Shown piece by piece: positions 15,271-23,267 of a DNA stretch of 64,000 nucleotides. Origin of the DNA: Actinomadura mexicana (lineage in GTDB: Bacteria; Actinomycetota; Actinomycetes; Streptosporangiales; Streptosporangiaceae); NCBI RefSeq assembly GCF_900188105.1, contig NZ_FZNP01000001.1, positions 186,001 to 250,000 of the forward strand, written 5' to 3'. The translations under genes and the position numbers were made by a program. Under the pieces are notes generated by a model. That model made no database searches and was not told the origin of the DNA. It saw only the letters and a list, made by a program, of their open reading frames with translations. Numbering within the stretch: position 1 is the first letter of the stretch; every line of letters begins with the position of its first letter.

Positions 15271-17373
15271 ATGACGCCGTATCCGTCCGCGCAGCGCCAG
15301 GACATCGTCGAGGACATCCACGGCCACCGGGTCGCCGACCCCTACCGCTGGCTGGAGGACCCTGGCAGCGCCGAGACCGGCGAGTGGCGTGCCGCGCAGG
15401 ACCGGCTCTTCCACACGTTCATGGACGCCCTGCCCGGCCGGGACGCGCTGCGGGCCCGCCTCCGCGAGCTGCTCGGCGCGGGGAGCGTCGGTGCCCCGGT
15501 GTGGCGGGGCGAGCGGCGCTTCTTCACCCGCCGCTCCGCCGACCAGGAGCACCCGGTGCTCTACACCGCGGACCCGGACGGGTCCGAGCGCGTCCTGGTC
15601 GACCCGACGGCCCTCGACCCCGCCGGGACGACCACGCTGGACGGCTGGCAGCCCGACAAGGAGGGCCGCCTCCTGGCGTACAAGGTGTCGACCGGCGGCG
15701 ACGAGGAGTCGCTGCTGTACGTCGTCGACGTCGCGACGGGCGACCGGGTGGAAGGGCCGATCGACCGGGCCCGGTACTCCTCGGTGGCCTGGCTGCCGGG
15801 CGGCGAGGCCTACTACTACACGCGCCGGCTGCCCGCGCGGGACGTCCCGGCGGGTGAGGAGCAGTACCACCGGCGCGTCTACCTGCACCGCGTCGGCACC
15901 GAACCCGACACCGACGACGTGCTGGTCTTCGGCGCGGGCCTGGACAAGACCAACTACTACGGGGTCGGCGTCAGCCGCGACGGCCGGTGGCTCACGATCT
16001 CCGCGTCGCAGGGCACCGCGCCCCGCAACGACCTGTGGATCGCCGACCTGACCGCGTCCTCCCCCGAGGCGCCCGCGCTACGGGCCGTGCAGGAGGGCGT
16101 CGACGCCTCCACCGGCGTCCACATGGGCCGCGACGGCCGGGCCTACGTCTTCACCGACCGCGACGCGCCCCGGTCCCGCCTGTGCGTCGCCGACCCGTCC
16201 GACCTCTCCTACGGGACCTGGCGGGACCTCCTCCCCCAGGACCCCGAGGCCGTGCTCACCGACTTCGCGATCCTGGACGACCTGGAGCGCCCGGTCCTGC
16301 TCGCCGGCTGGACGCGCCACGCGATCAGCGAGATCACCGTGCACGACCTGGCGTCCGGGGAGCGGCTCGGCGCCGTACCGACCCCCGGGCTCGGTTCCAT
16401 CGGCGGCATCGTCGAGCGGCCCGAGGGCGGGCACGAGGCCTGGTTCGGCTACACCGACGACGTGACCCCCTCGTCGGTCCTGCGCTACGACGCGCGCACC
16501 GGGGAGACGACCCTGTGGGCGTCCGCGCCGGGCACGGTCGACGTCCCCGAGATCGAGACGCGCCAGGTCGCCTACACCTCCCGGGACGGAACCGAGGTGC
16601 GCATGCTCGTCGCGTCCCGTCCGGGCCTCACCGGGCCGCGCCCCGCGATCCTCTACGGCTACGGCGGGTTCAACATCTCGCTCACCCCGTCCTACTCGGC
16701 GAGCATCCTCGCGTGGGTCGAGGCCGGCGGCGTCTACGCCGTCGCCAACCTGCGCGGCGGCTCCGAGGAGGGCGAGCAGTGGCACCGCGCCGGGATGCGG
16801 GACCGCAAGCAGAACGTCTTCGACGACTTCCACGCCGCCGCCGAGAAGCTGATCGCGGACGGCCTCACCACGCCCTCCCAGCTGGCGATCTCCGGCGGCT
16901 CCAACGGCGGCCTCCTGGTCGGCGCGGCCCTCACCCAGCGCCCCGACCTGTACCGGGCGGTGGTGTGCTCCGCACCGCTCCTGGACATGGTCCGCTACGA
17001 GCGGTTCGGCCTCGGCCAGACATGGAACGACGAGTACGGGACGGCCGACGACCCCGAGGAGTTCGGCTGGCTCATCAGCTACTCGCCGTACCACCACGTC
17101 CGCCCCGGCACCGCCTACCCGGCCGTCCTGTTCACGACGTTCGGCAGCGACACCCGCGTGGACCCCCTGCACGCCCGCAAGATGTGCGCCGCCCTCCAGC
17201 ACGCGACATCCTCCGAGGCCCCCGTCCTGCTACGCGACGAGCCCGAGGTTGGCCACGCCGCCCGCTCGGTGACCCGCTCGGCCGACCTCACGGCCGACAC
17301 CCTCACGTTCCTGGCGTCACAGACCGGCCTGGCCCTGAAAGACGAATTGACGCGTGGTCTAATAGGCGGATGA
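15271..17373 (+). CDS. Prolyl oligopeptidase-family serine peptidase (S9A)
   Basis: A 700-residue cytosolic peptidase, expected to cleave short peptides after proline. The N-terminal half is a beta-propeller starting with HGHRVADPYRWLEDP. The C-terminal alpha/beta-hydrolase domain carries the catalytic Ser in ISGGSNGGLLVGA, the Asp in FGSDTRVDPLHARKM and the His in EVGHAARSV. PAILYGYGGFNISLTPSY is also diagnostic. No signal peptide is visible. It overlaps the following methyltransferase gene by 4 bp, and its own start appears leaderless. Confidence 0.93.
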   Translation: MTPYPSAQRQDIVEDIHGHRVADPYRWLEDPGSAETGEWRAAQDRLFHTFMDALPGRDALRARLRELLGAGSVGAPVWRGERRFFTRRSADQEHPVLYTADPDGSERVLVDPTALDPAGTTTLDGWQPDKEGRLLAYKVSTGGDEESLLYVVDVATGDRVEGPIDRARYSSVAWLPGGEAYYYTRRLPARDVPAGEEQYHRRVYLHRVGTEPDTDDVLVFGAGLDKTNYYGVGVSRDGRWLTISASQGTAPRNDLWIADLTASSPEAPALRAVQEGVDASTGVHMGRDGRAYVFTDRDAPRSRLCVADPSDLSYGTWRDLLPQDPEAVLTDFAILDDLERPVLLAGWTRHAISEITVHDLASGERLGAVPTPGLGSIGGIVERPEGGHEAWFGYTDDVTPSSVLRYDARTGETTLWASAPGTVDVPEIETRQVAYTSRDGTEVRMLVASRPGLTGPRPAILYGYGGFNISLTPSYSASILAWVEAGGVYAVANLRGGSEEGEQWHRAGMRDRKQNVFDDFHAAAEKLIADGLTTPSQLAISGGSNGGLLVGAALTQRPDLYRAVVCSAPLLDMVRYERFGLGQTWNDEYGTADDPEEFGWLISYSPYHHVRPGTAYPAVLFTTFGSDTRVDPLHARKMCAALQHATSSEAPVLLRDEPEVGHAARSVTRSADLTADTLTFLASQTGLALKDELTRGLIGG

Positions 17374-18152
17374 GCACGACACCGCACGAGCCGGCCGGAA
17401 GGCTGCTGGAACTGCTCCGGGAGCCGCCGGGCGAGCCCGACGTGTCGGCCGGGTACCTCGACCTGCTCGGGGCGTCCGCGAAGAAGCCGCCCTCCCTCGC
17501 CCAGTCGGTGATGGAGTCGACGCTCCTTCCGCGGATCTACGAGAAGGCGTGGCGGCCTGTCGGCTTCAACCTGGCGAAGGGCTGGCCGCTCGGTCCGGAC
17601 ACCGCCGAGGAGCACGCCATGGCGCGCGACTGGCTCGGCCTGGCGCAACCCGGCCACGCCGCCCGGCCGCCCGCGACCGTCCTGGATGTGGCGTGCGGCC
17701 CCGGCAACGTCACCCGCGCCCTCGCCGCGGGCGTCGATCCGGCCGGCCTGGTCGTCGGCCTCGACGCGTCCGAGACCATGCTGGCCCGCGCGGTCGCCGA
17801 CACCGCCCCCGGCGACCCCGTGACCTACGTTCGCGGCGACGCCGTCGACCTGCCGTTCCGCGACGGCGCGTTCGACGCCGTCTGCTGCTTCGGCGCCCTC
17901 TACCTCTTCGACGACCCCTGGACGGCCCTGGACGGCATGACCCGCGTCCTCAGACCCGGCGGGAACCTGATCATCCTCACCTCCCGGCGCCCGCTCACCA
18001 CCCCTCGCCTCGGCGCCGAACTCCTCCGCCGCGCCACAGGCTTCACCGCCTTCGGCGACCGCGAGATCACCCGCGCCCTCACCGACCGCGGCTACACCGC
18101 CGTCCGCAGGCGCCGCTACCCCCTCATGCAGGTGGCCGGAGGGGTTATCTGA
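17370..18152 (+). CDS. Class I SAM-dependent methyltransferase
   Basis: A 260-residue methyltransferase with motif I VLDVACGPGNVTRAL, the acidic loop VVGLDASETML, a third motif GDAVDLPFRDGAFDAVCC and LRPGGNLIIL. It has an N-terminal helical extension of about 90 residues before the Rossmann fold. The layout resembles UbiE/menaquinone-type and small-molecule C- or O-methyltransferases; no substrate can be assigned. ATG at 17370 overlaps the stop of the peptidase gene, so the two are translationally coupled. The C-terminus is short compared with many relatives. Confidence 0.88.
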   Translation: MSTTPHEPAGRLLELLREPPGEPDVSAGYLDLLGASAKKPPSLAQSVMESTLLPRIYEKAWRPVGFNLAKGWPLGPDTAEEHAMARDWLGLAQPGHAARPPATVLDVACGPGNVTRALAAGVDPAGLVVGLDASETMLARAVADTAPGDPVTYVRGDAVDLPFRDGAFDAVCCFGALYLFDDPWTALDGMTRVLRPGGNLIILTSRRPLTTPRLGAELLRRATGFTAFGDREITRALTDRGYTAVRRRRYPLMQVAGGVI

Positions 18153-18539
18153 TGCCCTGGTGCGCCTCCGCTGGGAGTCGCTCGAAGATCGCGCTACGCT
18201 TCCACGGGAACACGCACGGCCAACCGTGCCCATGATCGACCCCCTCCTGGGGTTGGGAAGCCTCCAGGAGGGGGTTGTTCGTTTTTGTCGCCTTCCTCCT
18301 CCTCGGGCCATGCACGTGCGGGATGAGTGAAACCACCACCGCAACAACCTCGGCCCGCTCCGCAACCCCGTGACGACCTCCCGGTTGCGATCGCGTCCGA
18401 AGGCAGGTCCGAGCGAAGCAAGAACCTGATCGCGCAGCGAGCCGCAAGGCGAGCCGGAGCGATGCCGGCGATCGCCCGCATTGCCCGACGATGGAGGGCC
18501 GCCAGGCCCGAAGGAGGAGGGCACTGCAATAGGCACCGC
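18153..18539. other. 387-bp intergenic region with a possible short transcript
   Basis: No convincing coding sequence. A -10-like TACGCT lies near 18195-18200. A GCACGG-CCAA-CCGTGC hairpin follows near 18214-18229, then the strong terminator listed separately, so a short RNA of roughly 80 nt is possible. The right part (about 18300-18539) is GC-rich with imperfect repeats of GAGCCGCAAGGCGAGCCG type and nothing I can assign. Confidence 0.4.
18240..18286 (+). terminator. Rho-independent terminator downstream of the methyltransferase gene
   Basis: A perfect 11-bp stem (CCCCCTCCTGG with CCAGGAGGGGG), a 13-base loop, then a U-rich tail ending in TTTTT. Confidence 0.88.
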
Positions 18540-19142
18540 TTAGCGCAGCGGTTTCTCGATGTAGATGTTGACGATGCCGCCTATGGTTTCGCGGCGGGTC
18601 TCCGTCCAGCCGAACTTGCTGTAGAGGGCCAGGGCGGGGGTCTGGAACTCGGTGGTGTCGGCGCGCAGGATGCGGTAGCCGTACTCCGTCGCGCGTTCCT
18701 CCAGGGCCTGGACCAGCGCGGTGCCGTAGCCGCGGCGCTGGACCGCCGGCAGGACGCGCAGGCGCACCATCTCGGCGGTGTCGAGGGTCGGGTTGCCGGG
18801 GGCGTAGCCGCCGTAGGCGCGGGCGTGGCCGCCGGGGATGAGGTCGGCCCGGCGCAGGCCGCCCATCGCGACTATCCGGCGGTCGAGTTCGCCGACGAGG
18901 AACTCACCGTTGTTGCGGAGATAGATGTTCTCCATCTGGAAGAAGTCGTGGTCGTAGTAGACGCCGTCGCCGGGGCGCAGCCCGACCTGGGCCAGGCCCT
19001 CCTGGTGCAGGGCCAGGACGACGCCGTGGTCGGCCGCGTGGTACCGGCGGATCCGCAGGTCGCCGTAGCGCCATTCGGGGGGCTCGTCCTTGAGCCGGAC
19101 GAGCGTGGGGTGGCCTTGCCAGGAGGCGTTGTCGGAGCTCAT
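18540..19142 (-). CDS. GNAT-family N-acetyltransferase
   Basis: A 200-residue acetyltransferase. The acetyl-CoA-binding motif A reads RLRVLPAVQRRGYGTALVQALEE (R/Q-x-x-G-x-G/A as RRGYGT), followed by ILRADTTEFQTPALALYSKFGW, typical of the last GNAT strands. The first half, with YYDHDFFQMENIYLRNNGEFLVGEL, is shared with a common actinobacterial GNAT subfamily of unknown substrate. The start ATG at 19142 lies 5 bp downstream of the XRE-TPR regulator stop, so the two form an operon. A substrate linked to that regulator is possible but unproven. Confidence 0.88.
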   Translation of the reverse strand: MSSDNASWQGHPTLVRLKDEPPEWRYGDLRIRRYHAADHGVVLALHQEGLAQVGLRPGDGVYYDHDFFQMENIYLRNNGEFLVGELDRRIVAMGGLRRADLIPGGHARAYGGYAPGNPTLDTAEMVRLRVLPAVQRRGYGTALVQALEERATEYGYRILRADTTEFQTPALALYSKFGWTETRRETIGGIVNIYIEKPLR

Positions 19143-19147
19143 CCCGG

Positions 19148-20797
19148 TCAGACCTGGTCCCCCGGGCGGACGGCGGCGGGCGGATCCTGGGTGGGGCTCT
19201 TCACCGAGGGCCCGGACAGGGCCTCGTAGAAGTCCGTCAGCTCCGGAATCTGGCCGTGCTTGGTCGCGACCGCAGCGCCGATCTGCCGGGCGCGGTGCAC
19301 GAGGATGTCGGACCGGTGGTCGGCGGGCAGGTCGTAGATGGCCTCCCGGCCGGCCGTCAGCGCGGCCTCTGGGTGGCCGGCGTGCAGCTTGCACATCGCC
19401 CGGTCGAGCCGCACCAGGGTCAGGTCGACGCGGTCGGTGGGCGAGTAGAGGGTGAGGGCGTGGCTGAGCACCTCGTCGCCCTGCTGGTGGTCGCCGAGGT
19501 TGGTGAACGTGTCGCCCTCGTAGAAGGCCATCTGCCGGTCGGTGAACCCGAACACCAGGTCGGAGGTGTCGGTCTTGGACAGCTGGTCGAACACCGAGCG
19601 GCCGCGCACGAGCGCGCGGCGGGCGCTCGGGGCGGCGTCCCCGCGTCCGCGCATCGCCAGCATGCCGAGCGCGCGCGCCTCCACGGCGGGGGCCATGGCG
19701 GCGGCGACGCCGGGGGTCCGGCCGGCGAGGTCCTGCGCCTTGCGGGCCAGGTGCAGCGCCTCGCGCGGGTCGCCGTAGTACATCGGCACGAGGGACTCGC
19801 GGACGGTCACCCAGGCCCGCAGCTGCCGGTCGCCGGTCTCGTCGGCGGCGGTCCGCGCGGTCCGGAAGAACGAGCGGGCGAGCCGGTGGTCCCCCAGGTT
19901 GATCATGATGAGCCCGGACAGCCCGGACAGCTGCGCGGCGATCCGGCACAGGCGCTCCTGCAGCTCGACCGGCTGGCGCTTGTCGCACATGCGCCGCACC
20001 TCGCTGAAGTCGAGCAGCACGTCGCAGAGCATCCGGAGCGACGGGGTCGCCTGGTACTGCCGGCCGTAGCCGTAGGTCGTCTCCTCCCACTGGTCGAGCA
20101 TGGTCGGCGAGACGGTCGCGCCGACGAGCGTGTCGTCCATCTTGCGGCGCAGGTTGTCGACGGCCCCAAGGAACTGACCGTCGAGCGCCACGCCCGCTCC
20201 GGCCAGTAACTGCAGAAGGGTCCTACGAAGCACGATGTCCTCCTCTCCCACATCAAGGGTCAGGGGGCCGTCGGCGCGGTCATGGCCCCTCAGGTCGTTG
20301 ACGGTCGCCCAGGGGCGCTCCTCGCTCCTGGGCACGATCGCCCCGACGATCGCGTCGGGGTCGGGTACCGGACGCTGGTCCGGCACGCGGGGCTGCGGGA
20401 CGCTCGCGGCGCCCGCACGGGTCGCGTGGCCGCGGCCGCAGATGCAGGGGCTCTGGTAGTCGAGGGCGTCGGGTTCCACCCGGTAGACGGCGCACAGGTA
20501 GTGCAGGTACTCCGGGCCGGGACGCTTGTACCCGCTCTCGTAGGCGGACAGCAGCGTCTCCCCGAGCCGCGGCAGCGGCTTGCCTTCGACCTCGTAGAGC
20601 GCCTTGACCTGCGCCACGATGTCGGACAGCGCGACGCCGTGGGCCAGCCGATGCGCCTTGATCCGGCTGGTCCCGAACAGCGGCCCGCACTGCTCGTGGA
20701 TCTCCTGCGCGATGTCCACCGGGCCCCGTCCTCGTGCCAGGGCGTGCGCGCGGATCCGGCGAGCCACGTCCATCTCTCTCCGAGGGGGGTCCGACAT
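19148..20797 (-). CDS. XRE-family regulator with TPR-like C-terminal domain
   Basis: A 549-residue regulator. The N-terminal region (about 15-90) resembles a helix-turn-helix, with LAHGVALSDIVAQVKALY and SAYESGYKRPGPEYLHYLCAVY. A long helical region follows, with repeated pairs resembling tetratricopeptides (for example GDHRLARSFFRTARTAADE and GDPREALHLARKAQDL). Similar large XRE-TPR proteins in actinomycetes control development or secondary metabolism, often with peptide or small-molecule partners. ATG at 20797 has GGAGGAGG upstream. It is divergent from a small protein gene and co-transcribed with a GNAT gene. Confidence 0.85.
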   Translation of the reverse strand: MSDPPRREMDVARRIRAHALARGRGPVDIAQEIHEQCGPLFGTSRIKAHRLAHGVALSDIVAQVKALYEVEGKPLPRLGETLLSAYESGYKRPGPEYLHYLCAVYRVEPDALDYQSPCICGRGHATRAGAASVPQPRVPDQRPVPDPDAIVGAIVPRSEERPWATVNDLRGHDRADGPLTLDVGEEDIVLRRTLLQLLAGAGVALDGQFLGAVDNLRRKMDDTLVGATVSPTMLDQWEETTYGYGRQYQATPSLRMLCDVLLDFSEVRRMCDKRQPVELQERLCRIAAQLSGLSGLIMINLGDHRLARSFFRTARTAADETGDRQLRAWVTVRESLVPMYYGDPREALHLARKAQDLAGRTPGVAAAMAPAVEARALGMLAMRGRGDAAPSARRALVRGRSVFDQLSKTDTSDLVFGFTDRQMAFYEGDTFTNLGDHQQGDEVLSHALTLYSPTDRVDLTLVRLDRAMCKLHAGHPEAALTAGREAIYDLPADHRSDILVHRARQIGAAVATKHGQIPELTDFYEALSGPSVKSPTQDPPAAVRPGDQV

Positions 20798-21189
20798 CCG
20801 GCCTCCTCCCGTCGGGCCGGAACGCCGCCCCCTCAGGGGGGTGGGCGGTCGTCCCTGCCACGGCGACCGGTCGATCTGGCCACGACAGATGATTGCTTGC
20901 GCACGCAGCGTAATCCCCGCCACAGTCCCCGCCAAGCGATTCCGGAGAAGTGATGACGGCCGGGACGCACCCCGCACCCCGTGGGTAGAGAATTTTCCTC
21001 CGAGGGGAGGAGGACTTCTCCTGAGGTGGGGGAATCCGGTTCTTCGGCGCCCCGCCGCCCCCTTGACCGGTCAGTGTGGGAGTTGGAAACCTCTCGTGTT
21101 GTGATCGAGCGAATCCGGAGAGTCGGCCGTCCGGTCGACCGGGCAGGGTGCCCGCGGGCGATCCGCCCGCCTAGGGAGGGGGTGCGAAG
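20798..21189. promoter_or_regulatory. Divergent promoter region between XRE-TPR regulator and small partner gene
   Basis: No gene seen. Rightward, TTGACC at about 21063 is a plausible -35, but I found no good -10. A CCTCC-GAGG-GGAGG hairpin lies around 21010. The stretch 20880-20960 is less GC-rich and may hold the leftward promoter. No clear operator palindrome. Confidence 0.35.
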
Positions 21190-21474
21190 GTGGTCAGCGA
21201 CAGACGCGTCGGCTACCTCGAAGAGCTGGAGCATGAACTGGACACGCGGGGCCTCGTCTCGCGCGTCGTCAGGACCCGCTCGGGGCCGGCCTTCCTGAGG
21301 GTCGTGAACCCCGAGGCCGCAAGCCTCGCGGAGGACGTCACCTGCGCGCCGGCCCCCGAGACCAAGGACCACTACTTCTGGTGGTCGTGGGGCGAGCGCA
21401 TGCACCGCGTCGACGACGTCGGCGGCGCCGCCCTCAAGCTGGCGCACGTCCTCCAGCCGCTCGCCGCGAGGTGA
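21190..21474 (+). CDS. Small conserved protein paired with XRE regulator
   Basis: A 94-residue protein beginning MVSDRRVGYLEELEHELDTRGL, followed by SGPAFLRVVNPEAASLAEDVTCAP and a tryptophan-rich strand (HYFWWSWGERMHRVDDV). Similar small proteins commonly sit next to XRE regulators in actinomycetes. Their role is not known, though a regulatory partner is a reasonable guess. GTG at 21190 follows GGGAGGGGG. It is transcribed divergently from the XRE-TPR/GNAT operon. Confidence 0.7.
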   Translation: MVSDRRVGYLEELEHELDTRGLVSRVVRTRSGPAFLRVVNPEAASLAEDVTCAPAPETKDHYFWWSWGERMHRVDDVGGAALKLAHVLQPLAAR

Positions 21475-21772
21475 GCGGACGCTCCCCGGGGTCCTGAGCC
21501 CCGATCCGAGCTCCATCACAGACTCGGGCGCCCGCCGGCAGGGCGTCCAGCGAGACCGGGCGTGTCCCGCGTGGCCGCGGCGAAGGGCGCGGCAGCCGCG
21601 GACCAGGCGGGACACGTTCGCCCGGTAGACCCCCTCCCCGGCCAGTCCCCGTCACCCGCCTCGGCGTTCGTATGAACCGGTCGGAACCGTCCCCTACGAT
21701 CGGGCTCGTACCGCCGCCGGTCCATGGCGAGGTGGCGAGGAACCGCAATGGCCGGGGAGGGTCTGCCACACC
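21475..21772. other. Intergenic region upstream of mscS
   Basis: No gene seen in 298 bp. A 9-bp inverted repeat (GTGTCCCGC near 21562, GCGGGACAC near 21609) flanks a 36-bp GC-rich spacer and could form a long stem after the small upstream gene. TACGAT near 21697 is a possible -10 for mscS, with GGTCGGAACC just upstream. Confidence 0.3.
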
Positions 21773-22804
21773 ATGTCTCTGTTCGCGTCGATCGGCGTGC
21801 CGCTGGCCGTGTCGCCGGTCGCCAAGCCGTTCCTGCCCTGGGCCGAGAAGGGCACCCCCGAGGCGGCCTGCAAGAACACGGACCCCAGCGTCTCGTGCCG
21901 GCTGGTGTGGAACGTCTCGAAGAACACCGACTTCACCCGGTTCTGGGCCACCTGGCTGGACAAGCCGCTCAGCACGCTGCTGTGGATCATCCTGACCTTC
22001 GTGGTCGCGCTGATCGTGAAGAACATCGCGCACCGGATGATCACCAAGGTCACGCTGCGGATGGCCGAGGGCACGATGTCGGAGAAGGTCCGGGAGCGGT
22101 CCCGGACGGTCTTCGAGGGCAGCCCCGCCCTGCTCAACAAGCGGCGCGCCCAGCGGGCCCAGACGCTCGGCTCGGTGCTGCGCTCCATCGCGTCCATCAT
22201 CATCATGGGGACGGCCGCGTTCAGCATCCTCGGCTCCCTCGGCCTCAACCTCGCCCCCATCCTGGCCAGCGCCAGCGTCATCGGCGTCGCGGTCGGCTTC
22301 GGCGCGCAGAACATCGTCAAGGACTTCCTCGCCGGCCTGTTCATGCTGCTGGAGGACCAGTACGGCGTCGGCGACGTCATCGACGTGGGCAGCGCCAAGG
22401 GGACGGTCGAGGCCGTCACCCTGCGGGTCACCCGCATGCGGGACGTCGACGGCGTCGTCTGGTACGTGCCGAACGGCGAGATCAAGAAGGTCGGGAACGA
22501 GTCGCAGAACTGGGGACGCGCCGTCCTCGACATCCCGGTCGACATCAGCGAGGACACCGAGAAGGTGAAGGAGATCCTGCAGGCCACCGCCGACGAACTG
22601 GTCGCGGACGCGCCGTGGAACGACGTCGTCCTGGAGCAGCCGTCGGTGTGGGGCGTGCAGGCCCTCGCGGGCGACGCCATCGTGATCCGCGTCGTGCTGA
22701 AGACGGTGCCGGGCCGGCAGGGCGACATCGCCCGCGAGCTGCGCGAACGCGTCAAGCGGGCCTTCGACGAGGCGGGCGTCACCGTCGCCACCCCCGCGCC
22801 CTAG
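21773..22804 (+). CDS. mscS: MscS-family mechanosensitive channel
   Basis: A 343-residue membrane protein. A predicted helix lies near residues 62-82 (LSTLLWIILTFVVALIV), a second near 140-160, and the pore-lining TM3 is GLNLAPILASASVIGVAVGFGAQ, rich in Gly/Ala as in MscS. The cytoplasmic beta domain follows with NIVKDFLAGLFMLLEDQYGVGDVI and VWYVPNGEIKKVGN. It should open on hypo-osmotic shock to release solutes. The protein is slightly longer at the N-terminus than E. coli MscS. ATG at 21773 follows GGGAGGG. Confidence 0.93.
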   Translation: MSLFASIGVPLAVSPVAKPFLPWAEKGTPEAACKNTDPSVSCRLVWNVSKNTDFTRFWATWLDKPLSTLLWIILTFVVALIVKNIAHRMITKVTLRMAEGTMSEKVRERSRTVFEGSPALLNKRRAQRAQTLGSVLRSIASIIIMGTAAFSILGSLGLNLAPILASASVIGVAVGFGAQNIVKDFLAGLFMLLEDQYGVGDVIDVGSAKGTVEAVTLRVTRMRDVDGVVWYVPNGEIKKVGNESQNWGRAVLDIPVDISEDTEKVKEILQATADELVADAPWNDVVLEQPSVWGVQALAGDAIVIRVVLKTVPGRQGDIARELRERVKRAFDEAGVTVATPAP

Positions 22805-22865
22805 CCCGCCTTCCCAGTGGATCAAGGTGAGGAAGAGGACGTGTCTCACATAGGGTGGGAGCGCT

Positions 22866-23249
22866 ATGGCTGAACAGGTGACCTTCTACGAAGCGGTCGG
22901 CGGCGAGGAGACCTTCCACCGGCTGGTCCACCGCTTCTACCAGGGGGTCGCGGACGACCCCGACCTCCGCGCCCTCTACCCCGAGGAGGACCTCGGTCCG
23001 GCCGAGGAAAGGCTGCGGCTCTTCCTGATCCAGTACTGGGGCGGCCCCAACACCTACAGCACGCGGCGCGGGCACCCGAGGCTGCGGATGCGTCACGTGC
23101 CCTTCGTCATCGGCGCTGCCGAGCGGGACGCGTGGCTGCGGCACATGCGCGTCGCGGTGGACGAGCTCGGGCTTCCCGATGATCTGGAGAGGCAGCTCTG
23201 GGCCTACTTCACGATGGCGGCGCAGAGCATGGTGAACGCCCCTACGTGA
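22866..23249 (+). CDS. glbO: Group II truncated haemoglobin (GlbO/trHbO)
   Basis: A 127-residue haem protein. The start [28 protein letters not shown] and the proximal-His segment [11 protein letters not shown] are characteristic of group II truncated globins. Tyr in LYPEEDL (CD1) and Trp in QYWGGPNTY or LWAYF (G8 region) fit the trHbO haem pocket. GlbO proteins bind oxygen and nitric oxide and may aid respiration or NO defence. It sits 19 bp upstream of the GH13 gene, so co-transcription is possible, although no metabolic link is obvious. Confidence 0.93.
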   Translation: MAEQVTFYEAVGGEETFHRLVHRFYQGVADDPDLRALYPEEDLGPAEERLRLFLIQYWGGPNTYSTRRGHPRLRMRHVPFVIGAAERDAWLRHMRVAVDELGLPDDLERQLWAYFTMAAQSMVNAPT

Positions 23250-23267
23250 GCGGGTAGAGGGCCCCGT

